A stretch of 57,237 nt of DNA, taken from the NCBI GenBank assembly GCA_947625875.1, contig CANQQG010000007.1:1-57237 (forward strand), in the 5' to 3' direction. The DNA is from an uncultured Lachnospiraceae bacterium. Its GTDB lineage: Bacteria; Bacillota; Clostridia; Lachnospirales; Lachnospiraceae. Under the pieces are notes generated by a model. It was not told the origin of the DNA. It saw only the letters and a list, made by a program, of their open reading frames with translations, and did not search any database. Of this stretch, positions 19,390 to 27,599 are shown piece by piece (position 1 is the first letter of the stretch; every line of letters starts with the position of its first letter). The position numbers and the translations under genes were made by a program.

Positions 19390-20379
19390 ATGAACAGGAG
19401 AAAAATCTGTATTTCCATAGCGGCGCCCGTCCTGTCCGCGCTGCTTATATTTTCCGGCTGCGGGACAAAAGAGGTTTCATTTCGCCAGCCGTATGATATT
19501 GCGGAAACGGCTGTTACATATCCGGAAACAGCGTCCCAAAGCGGCCATACACCGGAGCCGACGGCATATTTTGCTTCCGGCCTCTGCGTGGAGACACAGG
19601 CGCAGTCAGATACCGACACAGCGGCAGCCGCTGCGGAGGCCGCCGGCGTGTTTCACGAAGACAGCCATACGGTTACCTACGCCCGGAATATTTATGAAAA
19701 GCTGTATCCGGCGAGCACGACAAAAATACTGACGGCATATATTGCCTTGAAATATGGAACGCTTTCTGATAAAATAACGGTCAGCGCGAACGCGGGCAAC
19801 CAGCCTTCGGACTCTTCGGTCTGCAATATTCACGAAGGGGATACGCTGACGCTGGAACAGCTGCTGCATGGATTGCTGATGGTAAGCGGAAATGATGCGG
19901 CGGTCGCGATTGCGGAATATATTTCCGGCAGTACGGAAGCGTTTGCCGCGCTTATGAATCAGGAAGCTGCCGCGCTTGGGGCGACAAATTCACATTTTGT
20001 AAATCCGCATGGGCTGACGGATGAGGAACACTACACCTGTGTGTATGATTTGTACCTGATCTTCCATGCCGCCCTGCAGAACGAAGAATTTAAAAAGATT
20101 ATCCACACCAAACAATATACGGCGGATTATCAGGATAAAAATGGCGCAAGAACCGTACAGGAATGGGCGACGACAAACAAATTCCTGCTCGGCGAGGCGG
20201 ACGCCCCCAAAGGCGTAACCGTAATCGGCGGGAAAACAGGGACGACGGAGGCGGCCGGTTACTGCCTTGTGCTGTACAGCTGTGAGGATAGCGGCGAGCC
20301 GGTCATATCCATCGTGCTGAGAGCGGACAGCCGGGACAGCCTGTACCGTTTTATGGCGGATCTGCTGGACAGGTATTGA
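19390..20379 (+). CDS. Lipoprotein D-alanyl-D-alanine carboxypeptidase (PBP5-like, S11 family)
   Basis: Trims the terminal D-alanine of peptidoglycan stem peptides. Serine peptidase S11 motifs are present: S-T-T-K (PASTTKIL), SGN (MVSGNDAAVAI) and KTG (GGKTGTTEAAG). The N-terminus is a basic start, hydrophobic stretch and lipobox FSGC around residue 19, implying a lipid-anchored extracellular enzyme. There is no room for the C-terminal PBP5 anchor domain; the protein ends shortly after the KTG region, at 329 residues. The ATG at 19390 matches the signal peptide; the longer frame from 19357 overlaps mgsA. Confidence 0.9.
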   Translation: MNRRKICISIAAPVLSALLIFSGCGTKEVSFRQPYDIAETAVTYPETASQSGHTPEPTAYFASGLCVETQAQSDTDTAAAAAEAAGVFHEDSHTVTYARNIYEKLYPASTTKILTAYIALKYGTLSDKITVSANAGNQPSDSSVCNIHEGDTLTLEQLLHGLLMVSGNDAAVAIAEYISGSTEAFAALMNQEAAALGATNSHFVNPHGLTDEEHYTCVYDLYLIFHAALQNEEFKKIIHTKQYTADYQDKNGARTVQEWATTNKFLLGEADAPKGVTVIGGKTGTTEAAGYCLVLYSCEDSGEPVISIVLRADSRDSLYRFMADLLDRY

Positions 20380-20418
20380 AGGCAGTTTATGATTTCGGCT
20401 GTTTTTTTGAAATAGCGG

Positions 20419-20447
20419 TTGTATTTTACGCAAAATTATTTTATAAT
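20419..20447 (+). promoter_or_regulatory. Promoter of the P-loop gene
   Basis: TTGTAT at 20419-20424 and a perfect TATAAT at 20442-20447 are separated by 17 bp in an AT-rich 156-bp intergenic stretch. The start codon at 20536 leaves a leader of roughly 80 nt. With the terminator at 20971-20998 this makes the downstream gene a likely single-gene transcript. Confidence 0.7.
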
Positions 20448-20535
20448 GTTTTTAACAATTTTTTGATGATTATTTTGAAATTTATGTGCAATTTTGGTAA
20501 GAATCAGGAAAAATAACATGCAGGAGGAAATAACA

Positions 20536-20955
20536 ATGGTGGAAATTATTTGCGGAGAAAAGGGAAAAGGAAAAACAAAACATTTACTGGACAGGGCAAA
20601 TGCGGCGATCGTGGATGCGCAGGGCAATATCGTTTATCTGGATAAGAGCCGGAAACATATGTATGAGCTGAATAATAAGATCCGTCTGATCAATGTTACG
20701 GATTTTCCGGTCTCAAACTGCGATGAATTTATGGGCTTTATCTGCGGCATCGTATCACAGGACAATGATCTGCAGGAGATGTTTTTAGACAGCTTCATAA
20801 CGATTGCCGGGCTGAAAGAGGACGAAATGCAGCATGCGGTCGAAAAACTGGACATCATCAGCGAAAAATTCAATGTGAAATTCATATTAAGCATATCCAG
20901 AGACGAAAAAGACCTGCCGGAATGCGCCAAAGCAAAGGTAGTTGTATCTCTTTAA
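20536..20955 (+). CDS. Small P-loop protein of unknown function
   Basis: A 139-residue soluble protein with a perfect Walker A motif at residues 7-14 (GEKGKGKT), followed by NIVYLDKSRKHMYELN. No other domain is recognisable and no membrane segment is seen. Similar proteins in Clostridia are sometimes labelled PilT-like, which I regard as unsupported here because they lack the rest of the PilT ATPase. The ATG at 20536 follows AGGAGG; an upstream ATG at 20518 would overlap that site. It has its own promoter and terminator. Confidence 0.82.
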   Translation: MVEIICGEKGKGKTKHLLDRANAAIVDAQGNIVYLDKSRKHMYELNNKIRLINVTDFPVSNCDEFMGFICGIVSQDNDLQEMFLDSFITIAGLKEDEMQHAVEKLDIISEKFNVKFILSISRDEKDLPECAKAKVVVSL

Positions 20956-20970
20956 CGAAACGTGTATGTA

Positions 20971-20998
20971 AGGGTGTCTTAGTATTTTAAGACACCCT
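20971..20998 (+). terminator. Rho-independent terminator after the P-loop gene
   Basis: Perfect 11-bp stem AGGGTGTCTTA / TAAGACACCCT with a 6-nt loop, followed by GTTTTATG. It lies 16 nt after the stop codon, between convergent genes. Confidence 0.85.
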
Positions 20999-21048
20999 GT
21001 TTTATGCACATAGACGTGGAGCCATGCCGCCTGTCTCTGCGCAGATGG

Positions 21049-21261
21049 TTACGCCTGGTCCATAGAACGGATACGTCCGTAAGCGCTCAGCAGATACAGG
21101 CCGCCGATACCTACCAGTGCATATACGATACGCGAAAGCCATGACATATTCCCGAACAGAAATGCCACCAGATCAAAACGGAAAAATCCGATTAATCCCC
21201 AGTTAACTGCGCCGATAATGACCAGTGTAAGTAACGTATAATCTAAATATTTGGAATCCAT
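21049..21261 (-). CDS. DUF378 family small membrane protein
   Basis: A 70-residue protein with two hydrophobic helices and the DUF378 signature LTLVIIGAVNWGLIG and ALVGIGGLYLL. Family function is unknown; these are small integral membrane proteins widespread in Gram-positive bacteria. The ATG at 21261 follows a very strong AAAGGAGGT site. It is one of few minus-strand genes in the left half and is divergent from the HlyD-like gene, sharing a region of about 90 bp. Confidence 0.88.
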   Translation of the reverse strand: MDSKYLDYTLLTLVIIGAVNWGLIGFFRFDLVAFLFGNMSWLSRIVYALVGIGGLYLLSAYGRIRSMDQA

Positions 21262-21352
21262 AAAAGCTTACCTCCTTTTTCGTATAGTATGGGCCGGTTT
21301 TTGCTGTTTATACGCGTTTGATCAGATTTTTTTATTTTTTCAGAAAGACAGG

Positions 21353-22762
21353 ATGAGGACATTGGCAAGAAAAAAAAGGAATATAATCCGTTTCCCAAAC
21401 GGGATACACTTAAACGTCGGCATTGTCATATTCATATTTATCGCTGTTTATATTGCATTTAATGTATACAACTATTTTTCCGCCGTACAGATCGGCATAT
21501 ATGAAGTCGAGCAGGGGACGATTGAGGTAAACACATCTTATACCGGGCTTATCTTGCGGCAGGAAACAGTCATAACGGCGCAGCAGACAGGAAAACTGGA
21601 TTATTATTTAAAGGATAATACAAAAGCGGCGAACGGAACCCTGATCTGTTCGGTTGATGAAAACGGAAATGTATCCGATAAAATAAGTGCGGCGGCAAAT
21701 GACGCAAGCGCGGTGCTGGCGGAAGAAAACCTGACAGATATACAAAACTCTGTTTATGAGTATATGAAGGTTTACGATGATGGAAATTTTTACCAGACCT
21801 ATAATTTCAAATCAGATATCAGCGGAAAGCTGATGGAGGCGATGAATCTCGGCGCGCTGGACGCTGTTTCCGACTATACGGATTATGCGCGCGACAACCG
21901 CACGTTTCATCTTTATTATGCGGCTCAGCCCGGCATTGTGGCTTATTATACCGATGGTTACGAGTCATATACAACAGACCGGATTACAGCGGATATTTTT
22001 AATCAGTCGGATTATCAGAAAAAGAGCCTGAAAACAAGCGGCGAGGTGCAGAGCGGGGAACCTGTTTATAAGCTGATTACGGATGAAAACTGGCAGATCG
22101 TTGTGCCAATCGATGAGACCATGCGCGACACGCTCGCAGACGGGGAAGTCACAGAGATCAGCTTCAAAGAGGACGATACGACTGCATGGGCGGATTATAC
22201 GATCGAAAAACGGGACGGGCAGTTTTATCTGATTCTGAACCTGCGTAATTCCATGATCCGCTACGCTTATGAGCGTTTTATTGATATCAATATTTTACTG
22301 GACCAGCAGACAGGGCTGAAGATACCAAACAGCGCGATCACCGTCAAGACCTTTGACCTCGTGCCAAATGATTACTTTACCAAAGGAAATGATTCCGATA
22401 CAAGCGGCCTGCTCGTAGAGCGCCTGCTGGAAGACGGGACATACGGGAAAGCGGAATTTGTTCCTGTGACGGTTTATTATCAGACGGAAGATAATTCCTA
22501 TATCTCGCAGGATAATATAAAACAGGGGGATCTGATCGTAAAGACGGATTCCACAGAACGGTACGAGATCGCGGAAACAGACCGCCTGAAAGGGGTTTAT
22601 AACGTCAACAAGGGATATGCCGTATTTAAGCAGATCGTGGAATTATACCACAATGACGACTATACGATCGTAGAATCAGGCACCGACTATGGCATTGCCT
22701 TATATGACCACATTGCGCTGGAAGGGAGTACGCTGAATGAAGATCAGATGATCGTGCGATAG
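21353..22762 (+). CDS. HlyD-like membrane-anchored protein
   Basis: A 469-residue protein with a basic N-terminus and one membrane helix at about 20-40, the rest predicted outside. Residues 45-100 (EVEQGTIEVNTSYTGLILRQE, TGKLDYYLKDNTKAANGTLIC) resemble the barrel-sandwich half-motifs of HlyD-type adaptors, and the C-terminal half resembles the second half-motif. No ABC or RND exporter is nearby. It is followed by ylmE, sepF and ylmH, so a role linked to division or envelope is possible but unproven. The ATG at 21353 is favoured; TTG at 21362 is an alternative. Confidence 0.75.
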   Translation: MRTLARKKRNIIRFPNGIHLNVGIVIFIFIAVYIAFNVYNYFSAVQIGIYEVEQGTIEVNTSYTGLILRQETVITAQQTGKLDYYLKDNTKAANGTLICSVDENGNVSDKISAAANDASAVLAEENLTDIQNSVYEYMKVYDDGNFYQTYNFKSDISGKLMEAMNLGALDAVSDYTDYARDNRTFHLYYAAQPGIVAYYTDGYESYTTDRITADIFNQSDYQKKSLKTSGEVQSGEPVYKLITDENWQIVVPIDETMRDTLADGEVTEISFKEDDTTAWADYTIEKRDGQFYLILNLRNSMIRYAYERFIDINILLDQQTGLKIPNSAITVKTFDLVPNDYFTKGNDSDTSGLLVERLLEDGTYGKAEFVPVTVYYQTEDNSYISQDNIKQGDLIVKTDSTERYEIAETDRLKGVYNVNKGYAVFKQIVELYHNDDYTIVESGTDYGIALYDHIALEGSTLNEDQMIVR

Positions 22763-22780
22763 AAAACAGGGAGGATGATT

Positions 22781-23479
22781 ATGTTAAAAGAACAATTAAT
22801 GCAAGTGGAAGAAAATATCAGGGAAGCCTGTAAACGAAGCGGCAGGAAGCGGGAAGACGTCACGCTGATCGCGGTCAGCAAAACAAAACCGGTGGAAATG
22901 CTGCAGGAGGCGTACGCGGCGGGCGTCCGGGACTTTGGAGAAAATAAAGCGCAGGAGCTGTGTGAAAAATATGGACAGCTTCCAAAAGATATCCGCTGGC
23001 ATATGATCGGCCATTTGCAGCGCAACAAGGTGAAGCAAGTGATCGACAGCGCCTGCCTGATCCACTCGGTAGATTCCTATCGGCTGGCAGAGGAGATCAA
23101 TATCCAGGCAAAAAAACGCAGCCGCGTCATGCCGGTATTACTGGAAGTCAATATTGCAGGAGAACAGACGAAATTTGGCGTTTCAAAAGAAGACGCCATG
23201 CTCCTGGCGGAAGAGATCTCAAAACTGGACAATATACGCATCAAGGGATTGATGGCAGTCGCGCCATTTACTGAAGATCCGGAAGATAACCGGCAATATT
23301 TTCGTGAAATCCGGCAATTATCTGTTGACATTAAAAACAAAACAATAGATAATGTATCTATGGATATTTTGTCCATGGGTATGACCGGCGATTATATGGT
23401 AGCGGTGGAGGAAGGCGCGACAATGGTGCGCGTAGGGACTGGCATTTTTGGAGCAAGGGATTATGGACGGATGCAATAG
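22781..23479 (+). CDS. YggS/YlmE family PLP homeostasis protein
   Basis: PLP-binding protein of the alanine-racemase-like barrel fold, thought to control pyridoxal phosphate and amino/keto-acid balance. The PLP lysine lies in LIAVSKTKP, with FGENKAQEL, WHMIGHLQRNK and the C-terminal LSMGMTGDYMVAVEEGATMVRVGTGIFG, all hallmark segments. ATG 22781 is 6 nt after GGGAGG; ATG 22775 is an alternative. In Firmicutes this gene (ylmE) commonly precedes sepF, as here. Confidence 0.95.
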   Translation: MLKEQLMQVEENIREACKRSGRKREDVTLIAVSKTKPVEMLQEAYAAGVRDFGENKAQELCEKYGQLPKDIRWHMIGHLQRNKVKQVIDSACLIHSVDSYRLAEEINIQAKKRSRVMPVLLEVNIAGEQTKFGVSKEDAMLLAEEISKLDNIRIKGLMAVAPFTEDPEDNRQYFREIRQLSVDIKNKTIDNVSMDILSMGMTGDYMVAVEEGATMVRVGTGIFGARDYGRMQ

Positions 23480-23559
23480 CGGCAAAAGCAGGTTCGCGGG
23501 ATATGCGGTCCGGTCCCGGATTTGATCAGATTTCAGATAAAGAAAAGAAGGAGAATTGT

Positions 23560-24138
23560 ATGAGTTTAGTAGATTCACTTTTAAATGTAATGCATATGAA
23601 TCCGGATGATGATGAAGATTATTATGACGACGACTATTATGATGAGGAGGACGAAGAGGAAGAAGAGCCGCCAAAACGCCGGACAGGCGCAGGCCGCCGG
23701 GCGGAGAAGGATTCGGAGGACCTGAAATACAGCAGGGCGGCGTCCGCTTCCAATAATCAGCCGATTGATATTAACCGCAACCGCGACAGGGGGACGCGCA
23801 ATAACAGCAAAGTCACGCCGATGCGTCCTTCCAAAAAATCATCTTCGGCGGCAATGGAAGTATGCGTCATCAAACCGATCTCATTTAATGACGCAAGGGA
23901 GATAACAGAGACGCTGTTAATGAACCGCCCTGTAATTTTAAATGTGGAAGGGCTGGATGTGGATATTGCGCAGCGGATCATAGATTTTGCATCCGGTTCC
24001 TGTTTTGCCATCAGTGGAAACCTTCAAAAGATTTCCAATTATATCTTCATACTGACCCCGTCTAATGTGGAGATCTCCGGAGATTTCCAGTCACTGCTGG
24101 ATACTTATGGGACGTCTCCGATCCGGACGGATTTTTAG
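23560..24138 (+). CDS. sepF: Cell division protein SepF
   Basis: Cytoplasmic protein that binds and bundles FtsZ and helps tether it to the membrane. It has an N-terminal amphipathic segment (MSLVDSLLNVMHM), a very acidic low-complexity stretch at about residues 12-36 (D/E/Y only), a basic linker, then the conserved DUF552 fold at about 105-190 with RPVILNVEGLDVDIAQRIIDFASG and the terminal YIFILTPSNVEI. ATG 23560 follows AAGGAG. The acidic stretch is longer than in Bacillus SepF. Confidence 0.95.
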   Translation: MSLVDSLLNVMHMNPDDDEDYYDDDYYDEEDEEEEEPPKRRTGAGRRAEKDSEDLKYSRAASASNNQPIDINRNRDRGTRNNSKVTPMRPSKKSSSAAMEVCVIKPISFNDAREITETLLMNRPVILNVEGLDVDIAQRIIDFASGSCFAISGNLQKISNYIFILTPSNVEISGDFQSLLDTYGTSPIRTDF

Positions 24139-24151
24139 CGGAGGTCTGGCA

Positions 24152-24934
24152 ATGGGGCAGGAAATGCAGTTTTTAAAGAACCGTTTCATTGATTTGTCCA
24201 AACGGGCGGATGAACGGTGTTTTGTTACGTTCAGTAATTTTCTGGATATGAATGAATTAAATATTTTCCGCCAGACAGCAAAGGAACTTTACAGTTCCTT
24301 TGAATTGTCCGGCGGATATGAATATGCGGAGCGTCAGATGATTGCATTTATCCCTGATGCTCTTTCTTCTTGCGCAGGAGAGGGCATGGGAAACGGTTCC
24401 CTCTGGGAATTTCCGATCGCGGCCATACAGATCACGCCGGCGCATCCGAAATATGCAGAACAGCTCACGCATCCGGACGTGCTTGGCGCGCTTATGAACC
24501 TCGGCATTAAACGCGAAATGCTCGGCGATATCCTGATAAAAGACAACGAAATCATTGTGCTGTGCGTGGATACGATCAGCGCGTATCTTGTGGAAAACTG
24601 TCATAAAATCCGCCATACACAGGTAAAATTAACGTCAATTCCTGTCGGGGATTTTCAGTTTACCCCGAAAAAAGTAACAAAAGAAGGGCTTGTGACGTCA
24701 TTCAGATTAGACACAATTATTGCTGATGTCTGGAAATTGACGCGTTCTAATGCGCAAAAAATCATTTTTGAGGGGAATGCCTTCGTAAATTCGCAGAAAA
24801 TATTGAAAAATGACTATTATTGTCAGAATAAAGATGTGATATCTGTTCGCCACTATGGAAAGTTCGAGTTGGAAACTACTGATATTACAAGTAAAAAAGG
24901 AAAGATTAAGTGCAGATATAATATATACTCGTAA
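24152..24934 (+). CDS. ylmH: YlmH family S4-domain RNA-binding protein
   Basis: A 260-residue protein whose C-terminal third is an S4 domain (LTRSNAQKIIFEGNAFVNSQ). The N-terminal two-thirds are the YlmH domain. The family has been linked to cell division in cocci through gene neighbourhood and more recently to ribosome-associated quality control through its RNA-binding domain. ATG 24152 is preceded by GGAGG; a longer frame from 24065 would overlap sepF. It ends the ylmE-sepF-ylmH group. Confidence 0.9.
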   Translation: MGQEMQFLKNRFIDLSKRADERCFVTFSNFLDMNELNIFRQTAKELYSSFELSGGYEYAERQMIAFIPDALSSCAGEGMGNGSLWEFPIAAIQITPAHPKYAEQLTHPDVLGALMNLGIKREMLGDILIKDNEIIVLCVDTISAYLVENCHKIRHTQVKLTSIPVGDFQFTPKKVTKEGLVTSFRLDTIIADVWKLTRSNAQKIIFEGNAFVNSQKILKNDYYCQNKDVISVRHYGKFELETTDITSKKGKIKCRYNIYS

Positions 24935-25183
24935 AATCTGACAATTATTGTTACTGTGTATTTGTTTGGCGCATTTTGCAATACAGTAAGACAATTTTAA
25001 TGTTTTTCATGCGGCCGTTTTTTGATGGATGTTTGTGCGGAAAACAGTTCCCGGCAGAGGAAAACCGTTATTTTTTTATACATAAAATATGGTTTTCAGA
25101 TTTATGGAGCGGAAAAAATAATTTTTATTTATCTCTTTTCGAGATTTAAAGCGGCAATCCTGTGCATGATTTTTTTGCCCGAA
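24935..25183. other. AT-rich intergenic region upstream of the DnaA boxes
   Basis: Part of the only stretch over 300 bp without a gene (24935-25317). Small inverted repeats are visible: TTACTGT/ACAGTAA (24951-24957 and 24983-24989), which may terminate ylmH transcription, GAAAACC/GGTTTTC (25060-25066 and 25091-25097), and ATCTC/GAGAT (25131-25145). No open frame with a ribosome site and no recognised RNA family was seen. Confidence 0.55.
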
Positions 25184-25301
25184 TGTGGATAAATATTGTG
25201 GATAAGCGGGATAAACCTGTGCAAAACCAGGGGGAATTATGTGGATAACGTGTATAATTTGTGGATAAGTGACAGAATTTATATAAATATTTAATATTTT
25301 T
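25184..25301. promoter_or_regulatory. Cluster of four perfect DnaA boxes next to a pure A/T tract
   Basis: TGTGGATAA, the exact complement of the DnaA box TTATCCACA, occurs four times in one orientation at 25184-25192, 25197-25205, 25240-25248 and 25260-25268. Immediately downstream, 25276-25301 is 26 consecutive A/T bases. There is no dnaA or dnaN gene nearby. The arrangement could regulate the downstream lspA promoter, titrate DnaA like the clusters known outside oriC in other bacteria, or support DNA unwinding. Which applies cannot be decided from sequence. Confidence 0.85.
25259..25287 (+). promoter_or_regulatory. Candidate lspA promoter overlapped by a DnaA box
   Basis: TTGTGG at 25259-25264 and TATAAA at 25282-25287 are 17 bp apart, 31 bp ahead of the lspA start. 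The fourth DnaA box (25260-25268) covers the -35 element, so DnaA binding would be expected to compete with RNA polymerase. The promoter match is moderate. Confidence 0.4.
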
Positions 25302-25317
25302 CAGGAGGGCGACAGGA

Positions 25318-25842
25318 ATGAAAAACAGGCAAAAACGGAAAGAAATGCTGCTTATGGGGCTGGCTGTATGCCTGCTGGTGGCGCTGGACCAGGCGACAAA
25401 ACGCCTCGCGGTGCATTATTTAAAGGACAGGCCGCCTGTTCCGCTTATCAAAGGCGTATTTGAACTGCAGTATCTGGAAAACAGGGGAATGGCGTTTGGG
25501 CTGCAGCAGGGCGGACGGTGGATCTTTGTCGCGGTTACGGCGGCGCTGCTTGTAATCCTGCCGTATATTTATTATAAGATCCCGTCTGTGCGGCGTTTTT
25601 TGTATCTGCGCATTGCCCTTGTTTTTTTCCTGGCGGGCGCGGCCGGAAATTTTATCGACCGGCTTTTTTACGGCTATGTGGTTGACTTTTTTTATTTTGT
25701 ATTGATCGATTTTCCGATTTTTAATGTGGCGGACGTCTATGTGACGCTTGTAATGGCGGCGTCTGTTTATCTGCTCATGTTTTATTATCAGGAGGACGAT
25801 TTTGAATGGATTTTCCGGAAAAAAAAGGGTGGTTCGGTATAA
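25318..25842 (+). CDS. lspA: Lipoprotein signal peptidase (SPase II)
   Basis: Membrane aspartyl peptidase that removes lipoprotein signal peptides after diacylglycerol transfer. The 174-residue protein has four membrane helices. The catalytic aspartates lie in AAGNFIDRLFYGYVVDF and FNVADVYVT; N-terminal LDQATKRLA and ENRGMAFG are further family blocks. AGGAGGG precedes the ATG. It is followed by an rluD-type gene, the usual lspA-rluD pair. Confidence 0.96.
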   Translation: MKNRQKRKEMLLMGLAVCLLVALDQATKRLAVHYLKDRPPVPLIKGVFELQYLENRGMAFGLQQGGRWIFVAVTAALLVILPYIYYKIPSVRRFLYLRIALVFFLAGAAGNFIDRLFYGYVVDFFYFVLIDFPIFNVADVYVTLVMAASVYLLMFYYQEDDFEWIFRKKKGGSV

Positions 25843-25902
25843 GACGGGGAACGTTTCAACCACTGTTTGCCGCCGGATAAGGGCGGCGGAATGGAGATTA
25901 TC

Positions 25903-26826
25903 ATGGAAAAGAGTGTACAGCAGGCATTTGAGGTGACGGAAGAATACGATGGCGTCCGCATGGATAAATTCCTGGCGTTGTTATATCCGGATCTGTCGCG
26001 TTCTTATTTTCAGAAACTGATAAAGAACGGAAATGTATCCGTTTCGGATGCGGACTGCAAGCCGAGCAGCCCTGTCCGGGAGGGCGATCTGGTCACAGTG
26101 CGGATCCCGCAGGCGAAACAGGCTGATATCGCGGCGGAAGATATCCCGCTGGATATTTTATATGAGGACGAAGATCTTTTGATCGTCAACAAACCAAAAG
26201 GCATGGTCGTCCATCCGGCTCCCGGGCATATTTCCGGCACGCTGGTAAACGCGGTGATGTACCATTGCCGGGACAGTCTTTCCGGAATAAACGGCGAGAT
26301 CCGCCCCGGCATTGTCCACCGGATCGATAAAGACACAACCGGTTCGCTGATCGTCTGCAAGAATGACGAAACCCATATGGCGGTGGCGCAGCAGATAAAA
26401 GCGCACAGCGTCACAAGGCGCTACCGCGGCATTGTGATCGGGCGTTTAAAGGACGATTGCGGCGTCATTGAAACAAATATAGGGAGAGATGTGAAAGACC
26501 GCAAAAAAATGGCAAATAACGCGCGAAACGGCAAACGTGCGGTGACGCATTATAAAGTTCTGGAACGTTTTTCGCAGCATACCTATATGGAATTTGAACT
26601 GGAAACAGGAAGGACGCATCAGATCCGCGTCCATATGGCGGGGATCGGACATCCGATTTTAGGCGACACGCTATATGGCCCGTCAAAATGCAAATTCCGC
26701 CTGCAGGGCCAGTGCCTTCATGCCATGACGATCGGACTTGTCCATCCGGGAACGGGAGACTACATAGAAGTTTCCGCGCCGCTGCCGGAATATTTCACCC
26801 ATTTGCTGGAATCCGGGGCATTATAG
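25903..26826 (+). CDS. rluD: RluA/RluD family 23S rRNA pseudouridine synthase
   Basis: Isomerises uridines in 23S rRNA. An N-terminal S4 domain (about 10-75: RMDKFLALLYPDLSRSYFQKLIKNG) precedes the catalytic domain with HRIDKDTTGSLIVCK, whose aspartate is the nucleophile, and later TGRTHQIRVHMAGIGHPILGD. ATG 25903 follows TGGAGA; 25891 and 25867 are in-frame alternatives. The adjacency to lspA favours the RluD subgroup, but the exact uridine cannot be assigned. Confidence 0.92.
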   Translation: MEKSVQQAFEVTEEYDGVRMDKFLALLYPDLSRSYFQKLIKNGNVSVSDADCKPSSPVREGDLVTVRIPQAKQADIAAEDIPLDILYEDEDLLIVNKPKGMVVHPAPGHISGTLVNAVMYHCRDSLSGINGEIRPGIVHRIDKDTTGSLIVCKNDETHMAVAQQIKAHSVTRRYRGIVIGRLKDDCGVIETNIGRDVKDRKKMANNARNGKRAVTHYKVLERFSQHTYMEFELETGRTHQIRVHMAGIGHPILGDTLYGPSKCKFRLQGQCLHAMTIGLVHPGTGDYIEVSAPLPEYFTHLLESGAL

Positions 26827-26916
26827 GCAGGATGTTTTTGGCTCTGTACTTTTTTCGGGAAATCCGTTATAATAAAAACAGCTTTATATTTATTTTACCG
26901 GAAGGGAGCGATACAT

Positions 26917-27540
26917 ATGAGTAATTATGTCATTACGATCGGGCGTGAATTTGAAAGCCTCGGAAAAGACGTCGGGCAAAAGCTCGCGGAACGGCTCGGC
27001 ATCAAATGCTATGATAAAGAACTGTTGAGCAGGGCGGCCAAAGAAAGCGGGCTGTGCGAAGACATTTTCCATTCACAGGACGAAAAGCCGACCAGCAGTT
27101 TTTTGTATTCGCTGGTCATGGACACTTATACGGCGACAGGCTATGTGGCGGCGCCGTTTCTGGATATGCCGCTGAACCATAAGATTTTCCTCGCGCAGTT
27201 TGACACGATCAAAAAGCTCGCCCAGGAAGAATCCTGTGTAATCGTCGGCAGATGCGCCGATTATGCGCTGAGCGATTTTCCGCATACGATTGACACGTTT
27301 ATCCATGCAGACCTGGATTTCCGCATCAAAAATGCCATGAAGGAATTTGACGTCAGCGAATCCAAAGCAAAAGATATGATCATAAAAAAAGATAAACAGC
27401 GTTCCAGCTACTATAATTATTATTCCAACAAAAAATGGGGCGACTCCAGATATTATGACCTGACATTAAATTCCGCAAGGATCGGCGTTGACGGCTGCGT
27501 GGAAATGATCTTGCGTTATAAAGAACTTATGAATTACTGA
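26917..27540 (+). CDS. Cytidylate kinase-like family protein
   Basis: A 207-residue P-loop-fold protein of the cytidylate kinase-like family (PF13189). It starts ITIGREFESLGKDVGQKLAERLGIKCYDKELL, where the classical phosphate loop is replaced by GREFESLGKD, and includes CVIVGRCADYAL and the lid-like KDKQRSSYYNYYSNKKWGD. The family occurs widely in Clostridia; the phosphate acceptor is unknown. An AAGGGAG site precedes the ATG. It is the last gene of the long + strand block and is closed by a strong terminator. Confidence 0.87.
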   Translation: MSNYVITIGREFESLGKDVGQKLAERLGIKCYDKELLSRAAKESGLCEDIFHSQDEKPTSSFLYSLVMDTYTATGYVAAPFLDMPLNHKIFLAQFDTIKKLAQEESCVIVGRCADYALSDFPHTIDTFIHADLDFRIKNAMKEFDVSESKAKDMIIKKDKQRSSYYNYYSNKKWGDSRYYDLTLNSARIGVDGCVEMILRYKELMNY

Positions 27541-27545
27541 TGCAT

Positions 27546-27574
27546 TGCCGGCAGCCGAAAACGGGCTGCCGGCA
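27546..27574 (+). terminator. Terminator after the cytidylate kinase-like gene
   Basis: Perfect 11-bp GC-rich stem TGCCGGCAGCC / GGCTGCCGGCA with a 7-nt loop, starting 5 nt after the stop codon and followed by TAATCTTTT. Confidence 0.8.
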
Positions 27575-27599
27575 TAATCTTTTGACGGCAGGGTATGGC

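Noticed and set aside
24935..25317. Chromosomal replication origin (oriC)
   Set aside because: DnaA boxes and an A/T tract are present, but dnaA, dnaN and other origin genes are absent, and gene direction and skew converge here instead of diverging. Kept as a DnaA-box cluster.
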